A DNA stretch of 64,000 bases from 0-14-0-80-60-11 sp049322355 (GCA_049322355.1 JBMORG010000003.1:1-64000); one strand, 5' to 3'. Positions 10,598-19,723 are shown, counted from the first letter of the stretch. Notes: generated by a model not told the origin, from the sequence alone. Numbers and translations: made by a program.

Positions 10598-11056
10598 ATG
10601 ACAGACGCCCGCATCAAAAAGACTCGTTTCGTTTTAGGGGTGATCCTGGCAGTCCTGCTTAAAACGACCGGCTGGGCCGGCGGGCAGGAAGTCTCTGAAC
10701 ATGGCAACCCGTGGCTCTGGGTGACCATCGGCCCGGTGAAAGTGAAGGCCGAAGCGGTGCGCACCCCGGAGCGCCTTTATTTGGGTCTGAGTCACCGCCA
10801 GGAACTGCCGGAGGGCCAGGGCATGCTCTTCTTCATGCCGGATACTTCGGTGCAGACCTTCTGTATGCGGGGGATGCGCTTCCCCCTGGACCTTATCTGG
10901 ATTGTCGATGGCCGGGTTGCGGGTATCACCCGGAACGTCTCTCCCACCTTCCCAGGGGAGCTGCCTTCGCCTGAGCCGGTGAACTTTGTCCTGGAAGTGC
11001 CCGGCGGCTTTGCCGACAGATACGGCATCAAGGTGGGGGACCGGGTGAGTTGGTAA
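10598..11056 (+). CDS. DUF192 family exported protein
   Basis: 152 residues with an N-terminal hydrophobic segment (FVLGVILAVLLKTTGWAGG), likely a signal peptide. The DUF192 domain follows: VRTPERLYLGLSHRQELPEGQGMLFFM, MRGMRFPLDLIWI and FVLEVPGGFADRYGIKVGDRV. DUF192 proteins are small periplasmic or lipoprotein-like beta-rich proteins of unknown function. Nothing around it indicates a role. The ribosome binding site is weak. Confidence 0.88.
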   Translation: MTDARIKKTRFVLGVILAVLLKTTGWAGGQEVSEHGNPWLWVTIGPVKVKAEAVRTPERLYLGLSHRQELPEGQGMLFFMPDTSVQTFCMRGMRFPLDLIWIVDGRVAGITRNVSPTFPGELPSPEPVNFVLEVPGGFADRYGIKVGDRVSW

Positions 11057-11261
11057 TGGTTTTTAACAATTGGGCGAAGATTAAATGACTATAGCTATCT
11101 GAAACCTTGTCACGTTTCTGAATTTATAATAATAATAAAGTGTTACGTAAAATAATAGTGATAATATAATTATATTGCGCTTACCACCCTTGTATTTGTT
11201 CAGCCTATGATTATTCTTATTTACAATTGTTGGTTATTTTTCTCAAGAGTGGAAGTCAGCC

Positions 11262-11567
11262 ATGCGCATGCTTGTAAAAGTCAAAATCCCCCATGCGGAG
11301 TTCAATCAGTCGGTCAGGGATGGGAGCATAGGCCATAAAATACGTCGCATTCTGGAAGATATTAAACCCGAGGCCGTATATTTTACCGAGCAGAACGGTC
11401 AGCGAGGGGCAATCCTGATAATTGATGTGATTGACCCATCCAAGATTCCGGCACTTGCTGAGCCCTGGTTTCTCACCTTTAACGCTGATGTGGAGTTTCA
11501 TATCGTGATGACGCCGGAGGATCTCCAAAATGCTGGCCTGGAGGAACTTGGGAAAAAGTGGTCCTAA
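11262..11567 (+). CDS. conserved hypothetical protein
   Basis: 101 residues beginning MRMLVKVKIPHAEFNQSVRDG, with LEDIKPEAVYFTEQNGQRGAILIIDVIDPSKIPALAEPWFL. The layout looks like a small ferredoxin-like alpha/beta (dimeric barrel-type) protein. I have seen this pattern as an uncharacterised family but cannot name a function. It is single, with an AT-rich 200-base upstream gap that probably holds its promoter. The second ATG (11268) is an alternative start. Confidence 0.75.
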   Translation: MRMLVKVKIPHAEFNQSVRDGSIGHKIRRILEDIKPEAVYFTEQNGQRGAILIIDVIDPSKIPALAEPWFLTFNADVEFHIVMTPEDLQNAGLEELGKKWS

Positions 11568-11945
11568 TCGGCCTGTGATCTTGCCGCCCATGCCTTAACC
11601 CTGATTTGGGCCTTAAAGCATCGCTGCTTGCCACCCTGCCGCAATTATCGCCGGACTATCAGGAATTGATGATATAACACGCATGCCTGGACTGGCTGCG
11701 TGGGGACAGTTGCAATTTTTCGTCCACTTACAACGGTATGGAAAGCCTTTTTTAATTAACCAGGGCGGATAATAACAGCAGGGAAAGAAAGTTGCTTTCC
11801 CTGAAGACCCCACCCTCCTAATCCTCGTTTAGAAAATCCTCGTTTAGAAAACCACTGGCATCCGGCGACTCATCGCCGGCTCGCGCCACCCTTGCCAAAC
11901 TCGGGGGATTGGTCTATATTTCCGGGAAGATTGGGGAAGTCGTCG
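11568..11945. other. intergenic gap with a 15-base tandem duplication
   Basis: No gene is supported here. ATCCTCGTTTAGAAA is repeated exactly in tandem at 11821-11835 and 11836-11850. No clear terminator or RNA was recognised. Confidence 0.6.
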
Positions 11946-12434
11946 ATGTTGTCTGATTTGGACAAGAAGGTGATTCTGGCGCTGCAGCGGGACCTAGAGA
12001 TCTGCCCTCAGCCGTTTCTGGAGATGGCGGAAAACCTGGGGGTCGGGGAAGAAGAATTGCTGGGAGCCATCCGGGGCCTGATGGAGCGGGGCTACATCCG
12101 GCGGTTCGGAGCCACCCTGCGCCACCAGCAGTCGGGTTACGAGGCCAACGCCCTGGTGGCCTGGGCAGTGCCGGAGTCCGACCTGAAGCGCATCGGCAAA
12201 CTTCTGGCCGGGCACAGGGCCGTGACCCACTGTTATGCCCGGCGGCCGGCGCCGTCCTGGCCTTATAACCTCTATACCATGATTCACGGCCGCACCAAGG
12301 ATGAGTGCATCAAGATTGCGTCCCGGATGGCGGCGGAAACCGGGGTTGAACGATACGAGATGCTGTTCAGCGAAACCGAGCTGAAAAAGACCACCATGCG
12401 CTATTTCAAAGAGGATGCGCATTTCTCGCACTGA
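11946..12434 (+). CDS. ahbB: siroheme decarboxylase subunit (AsnC/Lrp-like)
   Basis: 162 residues: an N-terminal winged-helix segment (LSDLDKKVILALQRDLEICPQPF, GLMERGYIRRFGATLRHQQSGYEANALVAWAVP) and a C-terminal RAM-like half with THCYARRPAPSWPYNLYTMIHG. The RRFGA and HCY...WPYNLYTMIH motifs mark the AhbA/AhbB siroheme decarboxylases rather than true Lrp regulators. They convert siroheme to didecarboxysiroheme in the alternative haem pathway of sulfate reducers and methanogens. The hemL gene downstream supports this. I chose the ATG at 11946; an upstream TTG at 11892 adds an unlike tail. The assignment as AhbB over AhbA is tentative. Confidence 0.83.
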   Translation: MLSDLDKKVILALQRDLEICPQPFLEMAENLGVGEEELLGAIRGLMERGYIRRFGATLRHQQSGYEANALVAWAVPESDLKRIGKLLAGHRAVTHCYARRPAPSWPYNLYTMIHGRTKDECIKIASRMAAETGVERYEMLFSETELKKTTMRYFKEDAHFSH

Positions 12435-12571
12435 AGGCGTTAGGGTTGTGTCCCAGATAAGTAACGTTACTGCTTCGGGTTTTTCCCTCCCCCGTGCTGA
12501 GGGAGGGCCGGGGTGGGGGTGAGTAAATCCCAATGATTGCGCCTCCAATTCCCCCTCCCCCAACCCCCCCA

Positions 12572-12766
12572 GGGGCATAAGCGCTAACTTAAGACTATGC
12601 AGCTAATAACTTGTAAAGAAAATACATTTTATTACCATTCTGAATGGAGCGAAGCGAAGTGAAGAATCTCGTTATCTTTCTGAAATAATAGAGATTCTTC
12701 GCTTCGCTCAGGATAACAAAAATATCGTAACTTCCCATGCCCGGTCCTAAGTTAGCGCCCATGCCC
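12572..12766. mobile_element. MITE-like element with about 21-base terminal inverted repeats
   Basis: The left end GGGGCATAAGCGCTAACTTAAG (12572-12593) is matched in reverse complement by CCTAAGTTAGCGCCCATGCCC (12746-12766). The interior is AT-rich and contains a second inverted repeat (GAATGGAGCGAAGCGAAG, then GAGATTCTTCGCTTCGCTC). There is no coding capacity. It separates ahbB from hemL. No target duplication could be confirmed by eye. Confidence 0.65.
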
Positions 12767-12869
12767 ACCAGGGAAGGGGGAATTATTGGCAAAGTTATTG
12801 ATCCATCTATTAAGAAACAGACCACCATTATGAGGGCGGACATTGAGGTCCGCTTCTAAGGGACTGGCA

Positions 12870-14153
12870 ATGGCAACGTACGAAAAGTCCGGAGAGCTAT
12901 TCAGAGCCGCCAATGAATTGATGCCCGCAGGGGTGAACAGTCCGGTGCGGGCCTGGCAAGCCGTGGGCCTGAATCCCAGGATCATCGTTAAGGGTGCGGG
13001 GGCCCGGGTTTTTGACGTGGACGGCAACTCTTACCTGGATTATGTGGGGTCCTGGGGGCCTTTGATTCTGGGCCACGCCGCGCCTACGGTGGTAGCTGCG
13101 GTAGCCGAGGCTGCGGCCCTGGGCACCAGCTTCGGGGCCTCGACCCCGGGAGAACTGGAACTGGCCCGGGTTTTGTGCGATGCAGTGCCGAGCCTGGAGA
13201 TGGTGCGCCTGGTGAACTCCGGCACGGAAGCGTGCATGAGCGCCCTGAGGCTGGCCCGGGGAGCCACGGGCCGCGCCCGGGTGATCAAGTTCGACGGCTG
13301 TTACCACGGCCACGCCGACTCCTTTCTGGTGGCGGCGGGCAGCGGCGTCCTCACCCACGCCATTCCGGGCAGTCCCGGCGTGCCAGAAGAGATCGCGGGT
13401 TTGACCATTTCCCTGCCCTATAATGACCTGGAGGCGGTGCGCCAGGCAGCGCGAAAATACTCAGGGGAAATTGCGGCCGTCATCGTGGAACCGGTGGCGG
13501 GCAATATGGGGGTGGCGCCGCCCGCGGCGGGTTTTCTGGAGGGCTTGCGGGAGGTTTGCGACGCCGAAGGGATCATTCTGATTTTCGATGAGGTGATCAC
13601 CGGTTTCCGGGTGGGCCGGGGAGGGGCTCAGGGATTGTTCGGCATCAGGCCCGACCTCACCTGCCTGGGCAAGATCATCGGCGGCGGCCTGCCGGTGGGG
13701 GCTTACGGCGGACGGCGGGATTTAATGGGCCAGATGGCCCCGGTGGGTCCCATATATCAAGCGGGTACCTTGTCGGGCAACCCGGTGGCGGTGGCCGCGG
13801 GCCTGGCGACTCTGGCGGCGCTGAGCGAACCCGGTTTCTACGAAGGTTTGGAAGAGAAAGGGGGCTGGCTGGCCCGGGAACTGGCCCAGGTCGCGGCCCG
13901 GCACGGGGTGCCGGTGACCATCAACCGGGTGGGGTCCATGCTTACCGTGTTTTTCACCGCCGGTCCGGTAAGGAACCTGGAGGAAGCCAAGCGCTCCGAT
14001 TTGGGGCAATTCCGCCAGTACTTCCAGGGTATGCTGGAAGAAGGCATTTATCTGCCACCCTCCCAATTCGAAGCGTTCTTCATCTCTGCCGCTCATACGC
14101 GCCAGGACCTGGCAGATACGGTGGCTGCAGCGGAGCGGGTTTGGGGGGGATAG
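12870..14153 (+). CDS. hemL: glutamate-1-semialdehyde 2,1-aminomutase
   Basis: 427 residues. A PLP-dependent class III aminotransferase fold with NELMPAGVNSPVRAW at the N-terminus, NSGTEACMSALRLARGATGR, FDGCYHGHADSFLVAAGSG, FDEVITGFRVGRGGAQ and the PLP-lysine segment LTCLGKIIGGGLPVGAYGG. It makes 5-aminolevulinate from glutamate-1-semialdehyde, the first dedicated tetrapyrrole precursor in the C5 pathway. The start at 12870 has AAGGGA upstream; the longer frame from 12843 lacks support. It follows ahbB after the MITE-like element. Confidence 0.96.
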   Translation: MATYEKSGELFRAANELMPAGVNSPVRAWQAVGLNPRIIVKGAGARVFDVDGNSYLDYVGSWGPLILGHAAPTVVAAVAEAAALGTSFGASTPGELELARVLCDAVPSLEMVRLVNSGTEACMSALRLARGATGRARVIKFDGCYHGHADSFLVAAGSGVLTHAIPGSPGVPEEIAGLTISLPYNDLEAVRQAARKYSGEIAAVIVEPVAGNMGVAPPAAGFLEGLREVCDAEGIILIFDEVITGFRVGRGGAQGLFGIRPDLTCLGKIIGGGLPVGAYGGRRDLMGQMAPVGPIYQAGTLSGNPVAVAAGLATLAALSEPGFYEGLEEKGGWLARELAQVAARHGVPVTINRVGSMLTVFFTAGPVRNLEEAKRSDLGQFRQYFQGMLEEGIYLPPSQFEAFFISAAHTRQDLADTVAAAERVWGG

Positions 14154-14202
14154 GCACAAATTTTATAGCCTTTGCCAAAAATTCCTTCCGACAGGCGGTT
14201 TT

Positions 14203-14298
14203 TAAATCCCCCTAAATCCCCCTTTTTCAAAGGGGGACTTTCAAAGGAATTCCGCCAAGTTCCCCCCCCTTGACAAAGGGGGGACAGGGGGAATTTAG
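14203..14298. repeat. nested palindromic repeat between convergent genes
   Basis: TTAAATCCCCCTAAATCCCCC pairs with GGGGGGACAGGGGGAATTTA, and an inner hairpin CCCCCTTTTTCAAAGGGGG sits inside. It lies between the ends of hemL and the molybdopterin enzyme gene, and could fold in transcripts of either strand. Related CCCCCTTTTxCAAAGGGGG text recurs at about 35770-35793. Confidence 0.7.
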
Positions 14299-14360
14299 AT
14301 TCTTTGACCTTTTGAGCCAAAGGCTCGTGGAGAACGGTTACAGAGGCAAAGAAACTTTTC

Positions 14361-16475
14361 TCAATCGCCCTGGTCTTTTTCCAAAGCGCAAAGGAGGCCG
14401 CGGAGCTGATAGGAGCCGAAGGCCGGGTCATAAGGGGGGTCGGCGGAGGTCAGGACATTGGCGTTGGATTCGAACACGCCGAAATCGCCTCCCCTTTCCG
14501 GGAACCACCAGCCGTGGTCCAGACTGACCACGCCCGGGGCGATGTCCTCAGTTATCCTGGCCCGCATCCTGATGCTGCCCCGGGGGGAGCTGACCCTGAC
14601 CCAATCGCCGTCGGCCAGGCCGTGGGCGGCGGCCGTGGCCGGGTGCACTTCGGCCAGGGGATCGGGCCTTCTGCGGCGCAGGGTTTCGATCTGGCGGTGC
14701 TCGCTGTGGAAGAATTCCGCCCGGCGGGCGCCGGTGGTCAACACGTAAGGGTAGCGCCGGGCCTTTTCGGGGTCGGAGCGGGGGCTTTCCGGCGGCTCCT
14801 GGTAAGACGGCAGTGGGTCGTAGCCCAGGCGTTCGAGACTCTTGCAGTACAATTCGACCTTGCGGGAGGGGGTGGCGAACCCCTTGGCCTCGTATTTGCG
14901 GTAGGTCAAAGGCGGCTGGACCATGAAGCGGGTTTTAAGCTGCTGGAAGGTCAGTCCCAAAGGTTCGAGGCGGTAGTCCAGGATGGCTTCCAGTCCCTGG
15001 TCCGATCCGAACAGCCCCAGCCGGGCCGCCAGATCGTCGAGAATATGCTCGTTCTGGCGGCACTCCCCTACCTGCACCACCTTTTGCTGGGCGAAAACCG
15101 CGTTGCCGGCCACCAGGGGCAGTTCCAGGATCTGGTCGACTTCCGGCCAGAACGCGGCGGGGAGCACGTAATCGGCCAAGGCAGCGGTGGGGGTCATGAA
15201 AAACTCGCTGACCACCAGGAGGTCCAAGGCCTCCAGGGAGCGGCGCACCATGCGGGAATCGGCCACGGTCAGCAGGGGGTTGTTGCCGAAGATGAGCAAG
15301 GCACGGATGCGATAGGGATCGCCGGTGCGCATGGCCTTAAAGAGCATGGGGATGTGGGCCGAGGGCATGAAGGCCCGGAAACCGCCCAGGAGCTTGAAAC
15401 GGTCGGCGCCGAGGCGTTTTTTAAGGGAGTCCTCAGGCAGCTTGTGGCGCAATACCGGGTAGGGGCGGATGATGTCCATGCCGAAGACGTCCCCGCCCGG
15501 CACGTCCAAATTTCCCGTCAAGGCGCGCAGCAGGGCAATGGCCCGGACCGTTTGCAGGCTGTTAGGATTTTGTTCGATGGCGACGCCCCAATCCAAAATC
15601 GAGGGCTTATCCAGGGCGTAGCGTCTGGCCGCGGAAATGATGTCCCTGGCGGGGATGCCGGTGAAGTCCGAGGCCCAATCGGGAGTGCAGCCGATAAGCC
15701 GTTCCTTGAGACTATCGAACCCCAGGCACCAATTTTCCACGAACTCCCGGTCGTAGATCTTCTGTTCCACTATGATCTGAAGCATGGCCAGGGCCAGGGC
15801 GCAGTCGGTGCCGGGCCGGATTGGGAGCCACAGGCTGCAGCGTTTGGCGGTCTCGCTGCGGCGGGGGTCAACGGCAATGCCGAAGGCCCCGGCCTTTAGG
15901 GCCTTTTTGACCGGATAGGAAAGTTCACCGTCGGCATTGGAGATCAGGGGATTGTGCCCCCAAAACAGGATGGTCCGGGGCGAGGTTTCGCCGTAATAGT
16001 CGCCGACCACGAAGTTGCCGTAGGTCAGGCGGCTGACGCTGATCCGGGGGATGAAGCAGTTGGCCAGGCCGGGCTCGTACCAGTTGGGGGTGCCCAAGGT
16101 GTTGGCGAAGCGGATGACGTGAAAATAATGATGTCTGCCGGTCCCCTGCCCCAGGGCGATGGATTCCGGGCCGCTTTGGCTACGGAAGAGGTCGAGCCGG
16201 GCGGCGATGGCGTCCAGAGCTTCGTCCCAAGACACCTTGACCCAGTGGCCTGAGCCTCTTGGCCCCACCCTTTTCAAAGGATGCCGCAGCCGTTGGGGGT
16301 GGTATACCATTTCAGGGGTGGACAGCCCCTTGACGCACATCTGGCCCAGGTTGAAGGGCGACCCCTTGGCCGGCATGACCTTTACCAGCCTGCCGTCTTC
16401 CACGAACAAACGGACGGCGCAGCCGCCGTGGCAGATGCGGCAGACGCTGCGGTGCTCAGTGACTACAGGGGCCAT
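14361..16475 (-). CDS. molybdopterin-dependent oxidoreductase, DMSO-reductase family
   Basis: 704 residues. The N-terminus has the 4Fe-4S motif CRICHGGC followed by a fourth cysteine in GQMCVKG. The two molybdopterin domains follow (VDPRRSETAKRCSLWLPIRPGTDCALALAM; LTGNLDVPGGDVFG), then a C-terminal dinucleotide-binding domain (HPATAAAHGLADGDWVRVSSPRGSI). No twin-arginine signal is present, so it is cytoplasmic. The substrate is unknown; members include formate dehydrogenases, thiosulfate/polysulfide reductases and hydratases. The start at 16475 has GGGAGGG upstream. No electron-transfer subunit genes adjoin it, which argues for a soluble partner such as a ferredoxin. Confidence 0.92.
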   Translation of the reverse strand: MAPVVTEHRSVCRICHGGCAVRLFVEDGRLVKVMPAKGSPFNLGQMCVKGLSTPEMVYHPQRLRHPLKRVGPRGSGHWVKVSWDEALDAIAARLDLFRSQSGPESIALGQGTGRHHYFHVIRFANTLGTPNWYEPGLANCFIPRISVSRLTYGNFVVGDYYGETSPRTILFWGHNPLISNADGELSYPVKKALKAGAFGIAVDPRRSETAKRCSLWLPIRPGTDCALALAMLQIIVEQKIYDREFVENWCLGFDSLKERLIGCTPDWASDFTGIPARDIISAARRYALDKPSILDWGVAIEQNPNSLQTVRAIALLRALTGNLDVPGGDVFGMDIIRPYPVLRHKLPEDSLKKRLGADRFKLLGGFRAFMPSAHIPMLFKAMRTGDPYRIRALLIFGNNPLLTVADSRMVRRSLEALDLLVVSEFFMTPTAALADYVLPAAFWPEVDQILELPLVAGNAVFAQQKVVQVGECRQNEHILDDLAARLGLFGSDQGLEAILDYRLEPLGLTFQQLKTRFMVQPPLTYRKYEAKGFATPSRKVELYCKSLERLGYDPLPSYQEPPESPRSDPEKARRYPYVLTTGARRAEFFHSEHRQIETLRRRRPDPLAEVHPATAAAHGLADGDWVRVSSPRGSIRMRARITEDIAPGVVSLDHGWWFPERGGDFGVFESNANVLTSADPPYDPAFGSYQLRGLLCALEKDQGD

Positions 16476-16722
16476 AGGGTCCCTCCCGGTCCCAGAAAGG
16501 TTTTTGACCTGTAAGTCATGATAGCATAAGATCCGCTGATCTGGAATTTTCCCCGGGAGGCGGTCATTATGGGGTGAGACACCCCCGAGTATGGGAAGAA
16601 CGTCCCACAAAGTGGCGGGCCTGGATGGATAGGAATAGAGGAAAGTTTGTGAAAAATTTCATAAATCTAATGATTTTAGTTATTTCATTTGACTCAGGAA
16701 ATTTTTCATGCTTAAGATTGCG

Positions 16723-16739
16723 TTGGCAGGTAGTTTGCA
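16723..16739 (+). promoter_or_regulatory. candidate sigma-54 promoter (-24/-12)
   Basis: TTGGCAGG-N4-TTGCA matches the sigma-54 consensus TTGGCACG-N4-TTGCW at all but one base. It lies about 130 bases before the OFA transporter start. A perfect inverted repeat TTTGCA-CTCT-TGCAAA (16734-16749) overlaps the -12 element. Upstream, TGAAAAATTTCA (about 16648) and GAAATTTTTCA (about 16698) form an inverted pair that could bind an activator. Much of the gap from 16476 to 16870 is this control region. Confidence 0.65.
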
Positions 16740-16870
16740 CTCTTGCAAATGATATGAAATTTTCCCCGAGAAGGAGGTGGAAGTCGATTAATAGGGGATT
16801 GGAATTGGCAATTATTAACCCCATAAACCCGCACGTTTTTTTTCATTTTTCATCTTAATGGAGGGATCTC

Positions 16871-18160
16871 ATGGTAGATAAAGTTCCAGGGAAAGCATGG
16901 GTAGTGGTATTTTCTGGCACCGCTGTCAACCTTTGTTTGGGTATCCTGTACGCCTGGAGTGTTTGGACCAAGGCTTTGATTGACGTCAAAAAAGCAGGCC
17001 AGTTAATCACCGAGGGTCCGGCGATCGGCTGGACTTACCTGACCAATGCAGAAGCTGCCACGCCGTTTTCGTTGTGCGTCATTATCTTTGCCTTATTGAT
17101 GATCCCCGGCGGCCGGATCCAGGATAAGGCGGGCCCCAAGGTGGGGGCCATCACCGGCGGCCTCTTTCTGGCGGTTGGCTGTATCATCGCCGGTCTGATG
17201 AAAAGCTACGCCGGCCTGATCATCGGGTTCGGGATCTTCGGCGGCATCGGCATGGGCATCGGTTATGCCGCGCCTACTCCGGCGGCTTTGAGCTGGTTCG
17301 GCCCCCATAAGCGGGGTCTGGTGGCCGGCTTGGTAGTGGGCGGCTACGGCGGCGCAGCCTTGTACATTTCGCCCCTGGCCGCGTACCTGATTGCCACCGG
17401 CGGTGTGACCTACAGCTGGATCTTCCTGGGCATCTTCTTCGCCGCAGTGGTCATCATTGCCGGCTCCCAGCTGGCCAAGGCGCCTCCGGGTTATGTACCT
17501 CCGCCGGCCCCGGTGAAGGTGGGCGCGGCTCCGGCCAAAGCAGTGGGCACTATCATCGACTGGTCACCGTCGGAAATCGTCAAGACCTGGCAGTTCTTCG
17601 CCTTGGTCCTAATGTTTATCGGCACCACCCAATCTGGGTTATTGGTCATTGCCAACGCCGCGCCCATTCTGGCCACCGCGGCCAAGGGCAGCCCCTTCCT
17701 GGCGGCCAACGCCTGGATCCTGGCCTCTTGGGGCGGCTTGATCAACGCCTTGGGCCGGGTAGGCACGGGCATGTACTCCGATAAAATTGGGCGGGACAAC
17801 GCCTATACCATCAATTGCCTGGTATCGGCTCTGGCGCTGTTCTTATTATCGACCATTATTGCCAGCGGCAATATTTTCATTCTGTTCCTGGCGGTGGGCA
17901 TCGCCTACTGGCAGTACGGCGGCGGCTTGGCCCTGATGCCGGCGTATACTGCGGACTTCTTTGGCCCCAAAAACCTGGGCATGAACTACGGCCTGGTGTT
18001 CATCGGGTGGGGTCTCGGCTTCTTCATGACCCGGCTGGCCGGCACCATTAAGGACATGACTGGCTCCCTGACCTGGGCCTTCATCCTGTCGGCCATCGTG
18101 TTGATCGTCGCGGTGGTCATTTCCCGGGTAACCAAACGGCCCATGCACGCGCACGAATAA
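16871..18160 (+). CDS. OFA-family MFS transporter (oxalate/formate antiporter-like)
   Basis: 429 residues with about twelve membrane spans. It opens with VVFSGTAVNLCLGILYAWSVW, the typical first span of the OFA family, and has GGRIQDKAGPKVGAITGG after helix 2 and GRVGTGMYSDKIGRDNAY in the mid-loop as MFS signature segments. OFA proteins exchange small carboxylates; some are oxalate/formate antiporters, but the substrate cannot be read from sequence. GGAGGG precedes the ATG. A sigma-54 promoter candidate lies upstream and a clear terminator downstream. Confidence 0.92.
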   Translation: MVDKVPGKAWVVVFSGTAVNLCLGILYAWSVWTKALIDVKKAGQLITEGPAIGWTYLTNAEAATPFSLCVIIFALLMIPGGRIQDKAGPKVGAITGGLFLAVGCIIAGLMKSYAGLIIGFGIFGGIGMGIGYAAPTPAALSWFGPHKRGLVAGLVVGGYGGAALYISPLAAYLIATGGVTYSWIFLGIFFAAVVIIAGSQLAKAPPGYVPPPAPVKVGAAPAKAVGTIIDWSPSEIVKTWQFFALVLMFIGTTQSGLLVIANAAPILATAAKGSPFLAANAWILASWGGLINALGRVGTGMYSDKIGRDNAYTINCLVSALALFLLSTIIASGNIFILFLAVGIAYWQYGGGLALMPAYTADFFGPKNLGMNYGLVFIGWGLGFFMTRLAGTIKDMTGSLTWAFILSAIVLIVAVVISRVTKRPMHAHE

Positions 18161-18227
18161 ATCCAACCCTTGCCCCTTTGCCTGAACCGGTTAACCCAGA
18201 AATCAGGTAAATGCGGGGTTAATTCCA

Positions 18228-18257
18228 GAAGGCAGGGAAGACTCCCTGCCTTCTTCA
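18228..18257 (+). terminator. Rho-independent terminator of the OFA gene
   Basis: An eleven-base-pair stem GAAGGCAGGGA/TCCCTGCCTTC with loop AGAC is followed by a short T-rich tract. It lies about 70 bases past the transporter stop. Confidence 0.8.
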
Positions 18258-18282
18258 TGTTCAAAGAGGATGAAATTTACCC

Positions 18283-18939
18283 ATGACTCCTGATACTGTC
18301 TGGCCGGTGCCTTTCATCATTACCCCCCAAAATCTGGCCATTGATGCCGTGACAGCCTTTGTGGTGTCGGTGCTTTTGGCTTGTATGATAAACGCCGAGG
18401 CTCAAGCCTTTGCCAGCACGTTTTTGGGGGATCAACGGGTCGGCGCCAAGGACCGGTTTCATTTCAACGCATTCCTGCATCTGGATATCCTGGGTTCTAT
18501 CTGTTACCTGGTAGGCGGCTTCGGCTGGCCACGGACTATGCAGATCGACCGCAGTAAATTTGCCCATCCCCGTCTCTATACGGCTATCACCCGCCTGACC
18601 GGGCCAGTGGCCAACCTCCTGTTGGCGGGGATCGCCGCCAGTCTGGTGACCATAATGAGAGCTGTTGAATGGGACCCTCGAGTTTTTCTCATGGTAGTGG
18701 GAGTGAATATCACCACGGCCGTCTACAACCTGGTGCCCATTCCGCCTCTGGCCCTGGGCTCTGCGATCTGCGAATTGTTCCCCGACGATGAGGGCATTGT
18801 CAAAGCCATCCTGATGCAAGCCGGCCCCTACCTTATCCTTGCCCTGGCCCTGTTGGAGCGTATTACCCACCAGGGAATCATCAGCCCTTACCTTGATCCT
18901 CTGGTCAAGACGGTGTTTGCCTTTTTTAAGGGCGCATAA
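18283..18939 (+). CDS. membrane protein, degenerate site-2-protease-like
   Basis: 218 residues with four to six hydrophobic segments. The layout recalls M50/site-2 proteases: a first span (DAVTAFVVSVLLACMINAEAQAF), where HExxH would be expected, FNAFLHLDILGSICYLVGGFGW, LTGPVANLLLAGIAA and NLVPIPPLALGSAICELFP, which resembles the second-site NxxPxPPLDG motif. The HExxH is absent (NAEAQAF) and the aspartate of the second motif is replaced, so it is probably not a protease. It follows the OFA transporter but lies after its terminator. The role is unknown. Confidence 0.65.
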   Translation: MTPDTVWPVPFIITPQNLAIDAVTAFVVSVLLACMINAEAQAFASTFLGDQRVGAKDRFHFNAFLHLDILGSICYLVGGFGWPRTMQIDRSKFAHPRLYTAITRLTGPVANLLLAGIAASLVTIMRAVEWDPRVFLMVVGVNITTAVYNLVPIPPLALGSAICELFPDDEGIVKAILMQAGPYLILALALLERITHQGIISPYLDPLVKTVFAFFKGA

Positions 18940-19723
18940 TATCGTTTGCGGTTTTAGCTACCAATCAAAAATTTGGCTGCAGTTGAAAGCTGAACTGCTC
19001 AATGCCGGTTCCCCATTAAAATAGTAGGTTGGGGTGGGTGACTTGAGATGATTTGGAGCAGAAACTGGCCGTTAGACCTCGAGATGGCCGTCTTTTTGCA
19101 AAAATCTTCTCTGGCACATGATCGCCATTGAGGCCCCCGCAAGAAAGCCAGGCCCAAAGCAGGCGCTTAAGACAGATGGCGCAATCATAAGTCATGCAAA
19201 ATCATGGCACGAGGAGTGGTAGACGCTTTCCAGGATGAGCTGGTGGGCCCTGCCCACCATACTTTTTTGGTTTTCTTAAGTTTTCTATACATGGCGACAT
19301 TAAAAATTGCGCATCAGTGCCGGTATATCATGAAACTGCTGCATTTTTTCACCCTGAGCCGAAGGCGGAGGGTCTCTGCATTCATGGAAAAAATGAGATT
19401 CTGCGGCGCCTTCAGCGCCTCAGAATGACAAGAAGATGCTAACTTGATCCAGGCGCATAAATTAATGTCGCTATGTATATCTACGATATACTAGCAAAAT
19501 TTTTAGCATTATTCAAAAACTGCCGTAGGCAATGGGGTTATGTCAACCCTCCGGTAAGTTCAAAAGTCCGAACGTTCCCTGTTTACTTTATTTGACAATA
19601 ATGAGAATATGATACAATCAATAAATTTTTTGGAATAATTTGGCATGCATTGTTAAACTATACAATTTGAAATGTTTGATTTGCTGAACAATCTTAGTTC
19701 GTTGAGATGAAGAGAGGGATTCC
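18940..19723. other. 784-base gap with palindromic repeat and weak promoter
   Basis: I see no convincing gene; a 74-codon frame at 19204-19428 has no site and runs into a repeat. The repeat at about 19348-19431 (CACCCTGAGCCGAAGGCG, then CGCCTTCAGCGCCTCAGAATGACA) is the common CTGAG/CTCAG palindrome family also present at 55155. The last 200 bases are AT-rich, with TTGACA (19592) and TACAAT (19613), spaced 15 bases apart, as a weak promoter candidate for the sugar genes. Confidence 0.55.

Noticed and set aside
14514..15899. 461-codon frame opposite the molybdopterin enzyme
   Set aside because: It is the antisense shadow of a high-GC gene whose sense product has clear motifs.
19204..19428. 74-codon frame
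   Set aside because: No ribosome binding site, atypical composition, and its 3' part is a palindromic repeat.
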